Shown here: one piece after another, positions 20,810 to 41,632 of the stretch
Layout: each line of letters opens with the position of its first letter
Position numbering within the stretch: the first letter of the stretch is position 1
Assembly (NCBI GenBank): GCA_029582155.1
Contig: CM055897.1
Span: 14,622,482-14,686,481, forward strand
Direction: 5' to 3'
Length of the DNA stretch: 64,000 nt
Source of the DNA: Panopea generosa
Lineage: Eukaryota; Mollusca; Bivalvia; Adapedonta; Hiatellidae
The notes under the pieces: model-generated
Database searches by the model: none
Told to the model about the DNA's origin: nothing
The model's input: only the letters and a program-made list of their open reading frames with translations
Translations under genes and position numbers: made by a program

Positions 20810-23455
20810 GTCAGAGTGAAGCATGAAATGATATAACCGCAACTAATTGAACCTGTGTTATTAAACAACATTATGTGCCATGTGGTTAATGAGCTATTAA
20901 TCTTGTATTTACGTGACTGAATAATGAGAACTAATCACTGTCTTGAAGTTTTAAGATTTTTTTCAATACAGGCTGGATATGAACACAGGTTGCATATTGA
21001 GGAGGTGATTAAATATGTATCAGAGACCACATACTACCATAGAATTGTGATGCCACTTTGATAGCTGTCACATGGTCTTCTAATACTGATATAGCCTCCA
21101 TTAGCAGTGACTGTTAGCAAATTATGATTCAAAAAGTAAGTGGCCAGTGAAGTGCTGCTGAATTGGAAGTACCATGAGGAATCGCTGAACCAGTAATGAG
21201 ACTTGAGTATCATTTAACAGTGTGTTTTCCGACAATTTATAGTCGCATTGCCAATAGGGCACGGTTAATTGCAGACTATAAAACATTCAGTGATATGTAC
21301 AATCGAGATTCAAAGTTGTACCAAAATGATAGCCATAAACATTTGGCTGTTAAATTTGTTATGTCATTCAAAATGGAAAGAGTAAAAATATGCAATGATA
21401 ATAGTTGCCAATCACCAAATGTTGCTTTTATTTGAACGGACATGTTATAAAGTATGAGTATATCCAGTGTACACAAAAACAGAAGTGCTGTATATGATTG
21501 GGCATACTGTTGTGTGTGGATTAATTTACCCCAAATAAACCATGCGATACCTTGTCTAGCTCTGATAACCAAACACTTTGACTTTTTTTCGCAAAGATGT
21601 GAGCTTAAGGCAGTTTTGCATTGTATGTTCTGTTTCATGTTGATTGATGGGCGTCACAAAATTTCAACTTTCGAAAGTGCAACCTTACTTTGAAAGAGAT
21701 TTTTCGTGTCTATGCCTATAGCTGTTTTTCATATCCATGAACAATTTTTTATGGCAATTCTTGTGCTGTCAGTTATTATTTCAAAGTTCTTACACTTTGC
21801 TTTTTATGCAATTATATTATGGCAGATATTTTATTATATGGTTAAAAATAGATTTTAAGCTAATGTCAACACAAGTAAACTGTATTACCAGTTACATCTA
21901 GTGCTAAGCTATGTGGAACTTTATAGGTGAGCATACCTGATTCAAATAGATTTGTTAACAGTCTTGTTTATTATTTTAAGTTTCACTTTTATCAGTGACT
22001 ATTAATACCATGTGCAATTTATAAACAGAATCTCAGATTTTACTATTTATCAAATGTTTCTATCTATTATTATTTTAGTTGCTAATTTATTACTCTGTTG
22101 TTATTTATTTAACCTTTATTTATTCCTAGTTTATAAGATTTAGGAGATGTAATTACATTATTGTTATTAGAAGTTGTATCTTTTTGTTCTGTATGCTAGA
22201 ATGTTTTATTCAGAAGTAGCCGTCCAGTAAGATTAGAGGTCATGAAATCAGGATGTAGAATGCATTAATATTCGGGCACAATTATTAATATCCAAACTTA
22301 AACATTAAAAACAATGTAGAGAAAAATTGTTAGTAAAAAATAAAAATTGAAGTATTTTCTGTTGTAAACTGAGGAATATTAAATTCAATACATCAATTGG
22401 AATATACAAACTTTGGGCATTTGGCCTAAATTGTTTAGATATTTTTAGCTACAATGTTGTCTGATGTGTCCCTTTTTCATGTAGCGTGTTTTAGTAGAAA
22501 ACAGAACTCCTAGTAGAAATATGAACACCTTCTAGTTTAGTTCTGCCTTACATGTTTTCAATTTTAACATACATGCATTGTTATGTAAGTTTGCTATTTA
22601 TTAATGACTGTAAATGCTTGTCACAATCAATGAAGAACTGTTTTATACTTTGATATATGTTAATTATTTATTAAAATTGTTAAACTATCTGTAGAATACT
22701 GATTGACCATGGGGATATTGTGACAAGAGAGTTTATGTCATATCATGCGTGCGGGCTTGTTAATGCCACATGCTTACATTTAATCACCAATTTTTTTGTT
22801 TAATAATAAAAATAAAAAGATACTTCAAAATGGTGCTATCTTCATATCATAGTTTATTAATTAACTATTGTATTTATTAATTAATGATTGCAGTAATTAC
22901 TTATGATTATGACTGTAAAATTGTTTTGTTTTATATGAAAGAATGTAAGATAACATGTAAGTGGGTATGTGGAATCCAGTCTGTTTTATAACATGTATTG
23001 ACCTATCATGTTGTGTTTTTTTACCAACTGCATGCTAAAATAAGTAAATATTGGATCCAATCACATGTGGGTAATGTTTTCTTCTTTGTTTTTTTTGAAT
23101 GTTCAAATGTCTATTCTAAACATCTTGGAAAGAATAATTTTGTCAAGGATATATTTGACACAGATGGTTCAAATGTGTTTTATATTCAAACATGCCATTG
23201 AAACCATTACATTTTCGTAAAGTTCAGATATTTATCTTGACTGTTAAGATTATTTCTCTTGTTTCAATATTATTTTATTTAAACCATAGTTGAAGCTGTA
23301 CACCTCCGTTAAACCACAGTTTGATTTGGAGTGTTTCTAGAAGAAGTTTTAAACTTCTTGTTTTTAATAAAAGTAAAATAGAAATACCTTGGTTTTTATC
23401 TTTTATATACCAGTATTTGTAAGTTCATGCATTTACATGCAAAAGGAAAGGTCAA
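20810..23455 (+). other. RyR 3' UTR and downstream sequence
   Basis: Unique AT-rich sequence with no convincing ORF; ORFs such as 21276-21638 have no recognisable domain. Candidate poly(A) signals AATAAA lie at 21534, 22805, 22811 and 23366. The true 3' end cannot be fixed from sequence. Confidence 0.5.
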
Positions 23456-23600
23456 CATGAGATGCTCTCACCATTGAGTTGGTAGGTTCAAACCCAGCCA
23501 ATTTCAGGAACTTTGTGTGAGGAAAATTGCCAGTTTCTTATGGAAGGACACCAATAAAGCTGGATGCTATAACTATACAACCTGGTAGGATAAGAAAATG
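23455..23600 (+). repeat. tRNA-derived SINE fragment
   Basis: A B-box-perfect GGTTCAAACCC at about 23487 follows GATGCTCTCACCATTGAGTT. The body TTGCCAGTTTCTTATGGAAG resembles the 32405-32600 copy. Confidence 0.55.
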
Positions 23601-24456
23601 TGTGTTGAACCTAAATTAACTAAAAATGAACAAATTGACACAAATGCCTCGGCTCTGCCTGTGGCCTTATTAGCAATGGAGCAGAATGTGATGATATGCT
23701 TAACTGGGCCTCAAATTGATCTGCAAGTCAAAAACTCTAAAGAATTTGAAATCAGCACAAATGCTCAGCATGTAAACATGATCTGCAGTAGGCAACTTCT
23801 AGTCTTGTTGGTTTGAAGTCGGTAAAAGAGGCGAAATAGGCAGTATTAAGTGGCTGCTCCATAACCTTTGAATGGCTTATTACTTGGTTCTAAGTAATAT
23901 TCACAACAAAAGTTATGGACCAGACATAAATTATTGCCTATTCGACCTCTCAGTGGCTGGAAGTTGCGTTCTGCAAATGGTTTCAACATTGGAAACGTCT
24001 GTGCCAAGTAACTGAAAAATCTCTTTGTACATTTGAAAATTGTGGAGTGAGCATATTGTGACACACAAGGGCAAGCTAAAAACAAAATGTCTAATAACCA
24101 GATGTTTGTTTTTGTCTACACTACCCAAATTCGCTGTTTTAAGTAAAAACTTTACAAGGATTTTATGGAGAGTACACGTGACAAATGCTCTGCACATCAT
24201 CTTTATATATAGAAAACATTTGTGCAAAAGATCCTCGAACTGATGGAAAATACTGAGCGGACACAAAATACTGCTTATTTGATAATTTAGTATGACCTTG
24301 ACCCAACATGGCCAGAAGTTGTGCTCTGCACATAGTTTCAAAATAGCAAAAGTTCATAAAGCATCTAAAAAGATAAGGAGCAAACACAACATATTGACAA
24401 ACCCATTTTTTCCTAAAAACACTCCTGAACAATAATACCAAAAACACAAACATGTA
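23600..24456. other. No gene seen
   Basis: Short overlapping ORFs on both strands with no domain. GTTCTGCACATAGTTTCAAA and related blocks near 23965, 24187 and 24322 suggest a decayed repeat. Confidence 0.4.
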
Positions 24457-25457
24457 CGAGGGGTTATTCAGAAGTATGTGGACAAATTTAATAAAATCCA
24501 TATTTATGCAAGTACATTGTTATATTTTTCACAATTTAATTATTAGTGTATTTGTCATCAATGTATGGTGTTTTAGTATATTTCTTATGTCAGTAATAGC
24601 GTTATGGTATCCATAGCAACAAACATATATGATTAGTGCGGCAGTTCAAAGTGTTGAACAATTCAACAGACATATATGAAAAATAACAATCATTTTCTTG
24701 CAACACTCGTGGTAAATCACATATTATTGAGGACACATCATCAATGTCTGCATGACAGTGTCATTCCAGCTTTACGCACAGGTGTTAAATAAACTTGTAT
24801 TGAAAAGGTAGACTCATTCATATGCAAATAGTGCATCTGATGAAAAGATGAAACAACGAGCAGCAATACAACTTGTGTCAATATTAGCAAAACAGTGATT
24901 CAGATGTTAGATATGCATAGCAAAGCTCCGGGAAAGTTATATGTAGTGCATTTTGTAGTCTACAAATGACACAAATGGTACAGTGAGGAACAAGAAACAA
25001 TACTTGATGATAACAGGTGTGGCATCCTGTGTCAAAATCACACAGTCACATCAACAAGGTGGAAAGTGCCTCAATAAGGTTTGTTTTAATACAATTCATG
25101 AACTATGCTGTGAACAGTACAGTGCACGTGATATTTAAGAATGAATAGCATGCATTCAAGTGCTCGCAGAGTTCCGCAATTGCTAAAAGAATATGAGTGG
25201 AGCGACGAGTAAGAGTAGGAAAATTACTTGTAAATAAATTGATGTCGTAACAATGCAACATAAATCTGGCCTCTGGCAGGAAGGCGTACATAACATATTT
25301 AAAATACATGTTACTGTTTTATTTGAATATATATTTTCTTCATATTTTGCATACAGTTTGCAGTTATATTAAATATAATACATGTAAAACTCCAAATAAT
25401 CAGACATGTCATGTTTATATTATAAGATTTGTCCACAAACTTCTGGATAACATCTCA
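24457..25457 (+). mobile_element. Degenerate mariner-like transposon
   Basis: A 1-kb element between TA dinucleotides (24455-24456, 25458-25459). Terminal inverted repeats are about 34 bp: left CGAGGGGTTATTCAGAAGTA and right (complement) TGAGATGTTATCCAGAAGTT, both continuing TGTGGACAAAT. From 24848 a broken frame resembles a mariner transposase N-terminus: MKQRAAIQLVSILAK, then in another frame VIQMLDMHSKAPGK and VVYK-stop-HKWYSEEQETI. At least one frameshift and several stops, including TGA where the family has Trp. Inactive. Confidence 0.8.
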
Positions 25458-25604
25458 TACATAATTATATAAAATCAAGATGGTTGCTTTTGACTTCAAG
25501 TAAAAAGATTTCCAGCACAAAATTTTTCAAATTAAAATAGCTCCGTTATACACAATATTTAAAACATTGTAATTAAAAACCTTTTACACCTATAAAGTAG
25601 TTAT

Positions 25605-25735
25605 ATGGTTGTTCTACTCAGATTCATCCTGAAGTCTTCCTCCACCAATAAAACTGGATATGCCACATAAAACATGAAATGTGTTGAAAATGTCATTAAT
25701 CCCCACTCAAAAAAGAAACACCTGTAAAGTTGTGG
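25605..25735 (+). repeat. Interspersed repeat body segment
   Basis: GTTCTACTCAGATTCATCCT then GAAGTCTTCCTCCACCAATA and AAACTGGATA match 7733-7790, 32530-32590 and part of 57890-57930. It lacks a clear head here. Confidence 0.6.
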
Positions 25736-26235
25736 TCAAATAAAGATATTTATATATATTTATATATTAGTATAAACAAACAAGGTGACTCTACTAAAGT
25801 TCATATTGATACTCCCATGCAAAAGAACGTTGGTAGTAGAGCTGACAAGAAAGTGTGACTGACTGACGTACATACGGACAGACAGATAAGGGCAACTCTA
25901 TATACCCACGTCCCGATAAAAGGAACGGGTATAAAAAACTTGTGTAAACCTAAACATGGGAACCTTTCACGCGCTTTGAGACAAAACACTGCAAACCAGT
26001 TTGTAGAGACCCCAAAAGCACCACACCTATATAACATTACTATCTGATACTTGTATTAAAGATTAAACTGGCGAGGTCAAGTTAATTTTGAAAATGGATA
26101 AAACTTGAAAAATGCAATTTCACATTTCCACTTTTTATTGTATAGAGACGACTACTGTGTATAAGATACATTTCAACAATTCATAAGAAATATGCCCCAT
26201 TCCAAATTATGACCATTATTAAGAATCTGCAAAGA

Positions 26236-26655
26236 TACAGTCAAACCTCTGCAAGCGGTCACGTCTATTCAGCAGCCACTTGCCTTAAGTAGCCACATTT
26301 GTTATTTCCCATCTATATGCTTTCAGAGCAAATTAATCTGTATCAAGCAACAATCTGTCGTAACCCTTTACTTCATATAGACGCCTTTTGACACCTCTAA
26401 TATAGACACCTTTGGACACGTAATATAGAAGACTTTTGAATTATTTGGGGAATTATGTTTATATTAACTGACAGAGTGGAAAACAGTGCAGGAAGTGTTC
26501 AGATTGCTCGTGACGAGCAATCTGAACTCTTCCTGCACTGTTTTCAAAGGCCTTCTGTGACTGGTGTGGGAAAACGCGTATCTATGGAGTAAAGGGTTAA
26601 AAGGCCACTTTTTCTCCTTCCCTTAATTGGGTGCTTATAACAGGTTTGTCTGAAC
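26236..26655 (+). mobile_element. ACAGTCAAACC MITE, copy 2, interrupted by a TTAA MITE
   Basis: TACAGTCAAACCTCTGCAAG starts at 26236 and the end CAGGTTTGTCTGAACTG lies at about 26641-26657. Compared with the uninterrupted copy at 28498-28679, the sequence CTGTC-TTAA-AATGCC is here split as CTGTC-GTAA [element] TTAA-AAGGCC. Confidence 0.82.
26360..26600 (-). mobile_element. TTAA piggyBac-like MITE, copy 4 (nested)
   Basis: Reverse orientation: CCCTTTACTTCATATAGACG on the left, GGAGTAAAGGG then TTAA (26597-26600) on the right; the left TTAA has become GTAA. It sits exactly at the TTAA of another MITE. Confidence 0.88.
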
Positions 26656-26772
26656 TGTGACATTTTAATTTCATATTTGCATCATTAAGATACCGGTATA
26701 TTACAGTGTTAGTGTATAGAGAAAGTGAAAATTTGTGAAAATTCCCATGTGGCCCTTTAAACATTTTCTTGC

Positions 26773-27000
26773 TGGGCCTGGCTAGCTCAGTAAACATTCA
26801 ACAGTCTGTCAAGTGTCATGAGTTTGAATCCTCATCCTTTCTGCGACGATTAGCAATTAACTTTGTTCTACATCCATGAATCTCCCATCTCTTAATATGT
26901 GGGGAAGAAGTCAGTGACTTACAGAGATAAGGTGTATCTATCATTTTTAAAGCACCTAGAGGGTCCCGAAATGATGGTGGAGTGCATTAAACGCCATTAA
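26773..27000 (+). repeat. tRNA-derived SINE, different body
   Basis: GGGCCTGGCTAGCTCAGTAA and CATGAGTTTGAATCC give A- and B-box-like blocks. The body CAGTGACTTACAGAGATAAG and tail AAACGCCATTAAATAA differ from SINE-B. Confidence 0.65.
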
Positions 27001-28180
27001 ATAACTGAAATACAGTTTAAAAAAGGCGGAAAACCCCATACAAAAACATTCCCTTGAATTAAAACAGCAACAAAGAAAATATTACTGAAGCTTGTTTATT
27101 TATCTCTCATTAATCCAATATTTACAGGAACAAATAATTAATAAATTTCAATTAATAAATTTCCCATAACAAGATGACATTGTCAAGCCATACATAATGA
27201 ATAAAACACAGTTTTCATAAATATGTAAATATATGAGTAAATAGATTAATAACTATATGAAGATGAAGGTAAAGAAGAATTTTGTTATGACTTAATTCTT
27301 ATATCAGTTTTAAACAACAAAAAAAATGTTGTTTAATTTTAAATATTTAGAACACTTATTATGTAATATAAATAAAATTGCATTTTTGCATACTAATTTT
27401 GATGAAATAATATTGAATAATTAACAGAAAAAAACTAAATAAATGTGATTTTATTTTTATAGAAAAAAACAGTTTTAACAAAATTACAATGCACAAGTTC
27501 TCATACACTTACATGTATACAGTATTTTTTTAAAATATATATTTAAACATGTATAGTTTCCCCAGTGACAATCTGCCCTATAAACTTTAACAGCTACGAT
27601 TAATACAATTATTTAAACTAGTTTATAATTATTTTAACAAATATAAGGCATGATGATGATCCTTACAAACCACGAGAAACCACTGGTTACGAAATTTCAA
27701 TGGACTACTTTTTATTGATACAAGTAGTGTTTATAAATGACACGAGACTAGGTAGATTAATGAAGTTTAAGTTAGCCTTGTGTATGAATATCTGAATGCG
27801 TGTGCTCTACTGGAGTAGCAAGTACTTATAATAATCACCTAAATATTATGTTCACTAACATATACATTAACAACAATAACAAGATATATAAATATAACTT
27901 TTCAATAATGTACAGTGCATTTAAGGTATAACTTAATTTTTTTCCATTAAGAACAAATATTAAACCACAGTAAAAAAGTATAGCCCCAAACTACTTTTAT
28001 TCACACAGTAATTGTCTTTTATTGATAAATTTGATTATAAAATGAGGAGTCATAACCAAATACAGATCTTTGGGTTCTCTTGCATTATTTCTATGTGTTT
28101 AATTCCCATGCCTAATTTTGTGTCTACATCACCAGTTTTTCACTACTTTATGCCCAAAAACTTTTCTGCCATATTTTATC
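27000..28180. other. AT-rich sequence, no gene seen
   Basis: No recognisable ORF or repeat. It may hold the ZFPL1 3' UTR or downstream region (TTTATT, the complement of AATAAA, occurs near 27096), but nothing fixes this. Confidence 0.4.
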
Positions 28181-28199
28181 AGATCTATATAATAAACGT

Positions 28200-28880
28200 C
28201 ATGACAGGGAACATGCATTGTACAGTAATATGTGGGAAACACATTATAAAGCATGGTACGGAACACATATTATGCAATATGATGTGAAACACATATAACA
28301 CAGGAGGGTACATGTACGTCACATACATACAGTAGAATACAGGAACATACATTACACAGAATATGGAACACACATTATTCTGTATGTTATGCGATACACA
28401 TTTTATAGGAAAATATGGAACACATATTATACTGTACGATATAGAAAACTGTGTGATATGGAGCACACGTTACACAGTATGATATGGTTAACAAATTATA
28501 GTCAAACCTGTGGATGTGACCACCTCTATTAAGCAGCCACTTGTTTTAAGCAGCCACATTTGCTACTTCTCATTTCTATACTTTCAGAGCAAATTAACAT
28601 GTATTAAGCAACAGCCTGTCTTAAAATGCCACTTTTGCTCCTTTTCTTAACTGGCTGCTTAAGACAGGTTTGACCGTATACAGTATGGTATAAAACACAT
28701 ATTATACTGTGCAATATGAAACACATTATACAGTTTGGTATGGAAAACACACAAGATGGTATGGTATGGAATACATCGTATAGTATATGGAGCACACATC
28801 GTACAGTATGATCTGGAAAACACATTAAACAATATCACATATAATGCAGATTTTACAGTACAGCATGAAACACATACTAT
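28200..28880. repeat. Degenerate minisatellite (ATATGGAACACATATTATAC-type)
   Basis: Diverged 25-35-bp units with GGAACACA(T/C)ATTATAC and GTATGATATGGA recur over 28240-28496 and 28680-28880, split by the MITE at 28498-28679. Minus-strand ORFs with CVFHI repeats are artefacts. Confidence 0.75.
28498..28679 (+). mobile_element. ACAGTCAAACC MITE, copy 3 (uninterrupted)
   Basis: Starts TATAGTCAAACCTGTGG and ends GACAGGTTTGACCGTATA, inverted repeats bordered by TA, 182 bp. It contains the empty TTAA site (CTGTCTTAAAATGCC) filled in the 26236-26655 copy. Confidence 0.85.
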
Positions 28881-29629
28881 ATAGTACAATCAGTTCTCTG
28901 GCTCCCTCAGTTGTCAGTGTCAAGTATAAGTGACTTATATGGTGACAAATATATTTTTGCTCTCCCATATATGCATGAAGTATTTTGAGTAAAAAAAATA
29001 GCAACTCATTAACATTTAAAATTGTTATTTTATTTAGAACATTTTGATTTTTATGTTTGCATAAATATTCCAAAGTTATGTGCCTAGAGTTGATTGTATT
29101 TTAATTCAAAAGATGGCTGATCAAGAACCTAAAACTTCATATAACCCTGGACTGTAGTCAGTCTGAAGTTTACAGCATAAATATTTATGAATGGGAATGG
29201 TTGGCAAATGACTGAAATAAATATAAATAACTCAGTTCATTGATTCACCATTTTGTCACAAACGTAAGCCAACAACTCTAGAAGTAGTTTGCTAACTGAT
29301 AATTATTAAAGCTATTCAATAACTATCAACTGATTATCACTAGGGAGTATCAGCTAACATACCAATGTTTTACTGTTACTGGTAGTGGTCCTGCTGTCAC
29401 TGTATAAGCTTTGAATAATAATAACCGGGAACCAGCTTGCCACATTTAATTACCCAAAATACAATATTGGCAACTAAATCGCCAATCCATTATTGCGAGC
29501 AATCCAGAAATCTATTGCACTGTCCATTCCAGCACATACATGTACGGTTCTCTGTAGTGGTTCACCTGCATACATAATGCTTTTGGTCCTTCACTTCATT
29601 GTTGTTGTTTTTTAAGGCCAATTCATGTT

Positions 29630-37782
<8,153 letters not shown>

Positions 37783-38111
37783 ATGGCAGAAGGTTCTAAA
37801 ATGTGGTAGAAAGTACAACTTGAGAATGTCATTTTAAGGTGTCATTCTTGAATAGGTAAGTCGCACACGTCACGATCTCGGTTATAGATCTGATTTTTCA
37901 AAAATTCACACCCAACTATTAAAGTTGGTGTTACCGGTTTTCTATCACTTTAGCATCGCCATTAAATATTTCAATGTAAAACAAATGTTGACACTAAATG
38001 CTTGTATATAACGTATAAATAACTATGATGAAACATTTCCTACCAAAAAGATAAATACATGCCGATTGCCTTCACCTTCACTAATCACGGTTAGCAAAAT
38101 ATACGGGTGCA

Positions 38112-38678
38112 GGACGAAGCGTACCACTGTCTTTCCGTACCACTACCTTTACGTACCATTTCAGGATGAAGCATACCACATATACATAATATAGTAGTAA
38201 ATACCTGGTGGGACGTTCGATAATACGTTGTCAACTAGGTGTGAACAACAAGTATCATTTGCTCAAATCAGTGGTAAATTAAAGCAAACTGACAAAAAGA
38301 AAGTAGTAATGGGTATTATAAGGTTAATTAATCCCGATAAATGATAAAAGCAGTACAATATAGTAATTGTAAGTTAGGTTATAAAGAACGAGAAAACATA
38401 TTTATCTCTTTATTTTTTATATAAGCATTTTATTTTTCTGCATAAAATAAGCACAAAAATACATACATACATTTTTTTTCTTCATTCATTCATAATAAAA
38501 AATCATAACTCATCGATCAGTATAAGCACATTAAATAACATAATACACATTTGAACAGTTTAACAAACAATACATTAATATTATTAAATTTTCCCTATAT
38601 AATCTATATGTGGTACGCTTCGTCCTAGAAACTGGTATGCTTCGTCCTGGTACGGTAAGGCAGTGGTATGCTTCGTCC
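38112..38678. mobile_element. Foldback-like element with about 80-bp inverted ends
   Basis: Both ends are arrays of GGACGAAGCrTACCA motifs. Left: GGACGAAGCGTACCACTGTC, later AGGATGAAGCATACCACATA. Right (complement): GGACGAAGCATACCACTGCC, CAGGACGAAGCATACCAG and AGGACGAAGCGTACCACATA. The AT-rich core has no ORF. Lies in LYSET intron 1. Family not recognised. Confidence 0.8.
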
Positions 38679-38954
38679 GACATTCAACATATACTTACAA
38701 CAAAATTACATCACCAGATGTCGATCCGTGACTGCCACTGGATGACATTATGTGTTGAGCTAAATTGACACAAAGCTGTAGAAATGCAAATAAATGAGAG
38801 TAGACAAAACTGCACTTAAGATCAATCTATGATGCAATGCTTAGAAAAAACACACCAACAGCACAAAATAAGTGGAAAGAAAAAACTTCCTTATATAAAT
38901 ACTAAAAACTGGAGCCAAATATTTGCACTTCCTTTCAAGAAAACCAAGATACAT

Positions 38955-39330
38955 GACTACAATGGTTCCAGTATAGATTTAACCATAGAATTTTAGGAAC
39001 CAACAATTTACTAAAAAAATGAACATTACCAACTCTGAAACCTGCACTTTATGCAACAAATCTGTTGAATCAATTAAACGTTTATTTTATGATTACTATA
39101 TTGCAAAAACATTTTGGAAAGACTTATCAATTTTTATTAGAAATAAGTGTATTAATATTTTGATTAATTGGTTGGAGTTGGATACAATTCTAGGGAACAA
39201 AAAATATGATACAATACTAAATAATATTTTGATTCTTGGAAAATATTACATATTTAATAGAAAAAAAAATGAAACCATGTTGTGTCAAATCATTCATTTT
39301 TTAAAATCAATTTATAAAATAGAAAAATAA
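38955..39330 (+). pseudogene. LINE ORF2 3' fragment (non-LTR retrotransposon)
   Basis: One open frame reads LQWFQYRFNHRILGTNNLLK, then KMNITNSETCTLCNKSVESI and KRLFYDYYIAKTFWKDLSIF. WFQyRinhRILgtN and C-x2-C...E...LF..y....FW are the hallmarks of the region after the reverse transcriptase in L1/Tx1-like LINEs (zinc-binding RT tail). It is 5'-truncated, with TGA immediately upstream, and ends in TAA at 39330. Confidence 0.75.
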
Positions 39331-39344
39331 TGCTGCGTATAAAA

Positions 39345-41335
39345 ACCTACAACACTTAAACAAAATTTGGAACCATTACAAATGTATAGTTTCTGAACCT
39401 GTATAATTTCTTAAATTATTATCTTGAATACAATATAATATGTATACATAATGGTTAAGGATGCCCTCCTTTTTCTGCTGTTATCTGTTTATTTGTGTCT
39501 TCTTTTCCCTATGTTTTTAAAACCTCTTATAAAAAGGATGTCATCTTTTTCTATCATTACCTTCTCTCGATTTCTTTTTATCTCATTTTACACAAAAAGC
39601 AAAACGGTTTCAACATCACACACAAACTAATCACAAAGCCGGTTTCTTTTTGATATATTTATTCTACATTATTATATCTTTCATTTAAACTGTAATGGTC
39701 ACTACTTAAACATGATGTACGTTCAAAACATAGCTCAGACAATATTCCTGTCTTGCCTCCTAATCCACACATCCACCGGCATCTCAAATTCTAAAACCCC
39801 TGACTTAACTTACTGGCTTCCAGAACTTAACTGTTTGCTTTCCTATCCAAAACCCTCCTTCTATCCTGTATGACCATCTCCCCTACCCACTAATTATCAT
39901 AAAAGTGACAGTTAATTCATATACAAGTCATGTTTCTCATGTATGTGCTGAACAGATGTTCATAAACTAAGTTCATTTCTCTATTTTCAAACCTGTTTAC
40001 GCTGGATTCATAAGTGACCTCTTAAGTATCTCCATTTGCTCAATACAGATATACTAATGATTTTGCTGTCACGCCTTAACCATGAAATATCCCACATAAG
40101 TATTATATCTTGGGTTTAAATTTTACATTATCAAACTAATAAAATCAGTAATTACTGAGTGACTGTCTATAAAACAAAACAAGCTATATAAATATGTATT
40201 TTATAGTACCAAAATTACAAAAACTAACTATTCGAACATAATAAAATAATAACCAGTTATCTTTGAATTTTTTGTTTATATAAAATATCTATCTATTTTT
40301 GTATAATTATCATGTAAAAAAATTCTCTTTCGGAACCTCTATAATTTCTGACATGCGCAGAAGATCATGCTTATAACGTTTGACCTTGACCTGTTATCAG
40401 CAGACATGGTTTGAATTAATTTCGTAATTTTTGCAAGTGATCGAATTGCTGTTGTGATCAAAAACAGGTTACAGCACCATACTTATCTGTACTTCAATGC
40501 TTAACATCAAAAGCACTTCAGTCATGTACCTATAAAAGCTAGCTCAGCAGCAAGGCTGTTGTAAGTGACCTATGTTAAACTACTATACATTCCTCACTCT
40601 TTAAACTTTAGAGCTTGCCGAAGCTCAGGTATAAAAATATGACGGGATTAGAAATACATCTGATGAACATTATATACCAAGTGTATTTTCTAAACCATTA
40701 TTTTACAGATTCCACCATGCAATAATAAAATTACAGATACAGTCATGGACTTACCGTATATAGACGGATAGGAAACTTGTATCTCTCTACTAAATGTTAA
40801 TAAAATATCATGCGAAGAATTGATAATTTGGTAAATTAATCATTCTGATTTCACTGGCAACCCATTTCTTTAACAAAAGGTTCATGTAACCTTAGATGTT
40901 TTATAATGTTTTAAACACACAAAACGATCTTGAATTTGAAATGTTACACTTTGAAGTAAAATTTCAAGTACTTTCCTTGATTTTTTAGTTGCAGTATTTA
41001 CACAAATTCTGTAATCCTAACTACTTCAACAATTTTAAACACAATTTGCTGGGAATTGTCTCATTTTGTAGATAATTCCATCATTCAAAGAAGAAATTTG
41101 ACTTTGTGTTTCTGAGATGAATGAAAAGTAGGATATTTGAAAACGAGATTACGCGAGAGTTTGCGTGAATACACAAGCATTCATAACATCTCAATCAGTT
41201 GCTTTTCCTTCTCTATATAAGTCATTGATACAGTGTCCAAGATACATTGAGTGCCTTTGCCTAATGAAGCAATGGTTTAAGTTAATTAATAAAAAAAAAG
41301 GTTAAAGACCAGTGCCTGTGATTAAACTGCATCTT
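39345..41335. other. LYSET intron 1 sequence, nothing recognised
   Basis: AT-rich unique sequence; no convincing ORF, RNA gene or element ends found. Confidence 0.5.
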
Positions 41336-41339
41336 AGAT

Positions 41340-41632
41340 CACAGCATGGTCTAATGGTAAAGCACCGGCCTCACATGAAAAAGGTTGTGGGTTCAATCCC
41401 CAGTCAGGTCGTACCTAAGACTAGAAAATGGTACTAGAAGCTTGATGCTCAGCATTTAGAGGATGGTTCTAGGTCTTATTGGCCAAGTTTCAGTATAATT
41501 TGACTTGGTAGGGTATCATACCATATGTCTGGGGCATGATACACTAGTGTGACGGCACTTAAAATACTGTCTCAAGTTGACACCATCATGATATGACTGA
41601 AAAGTCGTTGAATGTGATGCTAAACACCATAC
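41340..41632 (+). repeat. SINE-A, copy 2
   Basis: CATGGTCTAATGGTAAAGCA (A-box) and AGGTTGTGGGTTCAATCCCC (B-box), then a body colinear with the complement of 30375-30681 (GCTTGATGCTCAGCATTTAG, GGTAGGGTATCATACCA, CACTAGTGTGACGGCACTTA) ending AATGTGATGCTAAACACCAT. Confidence 0.88.
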
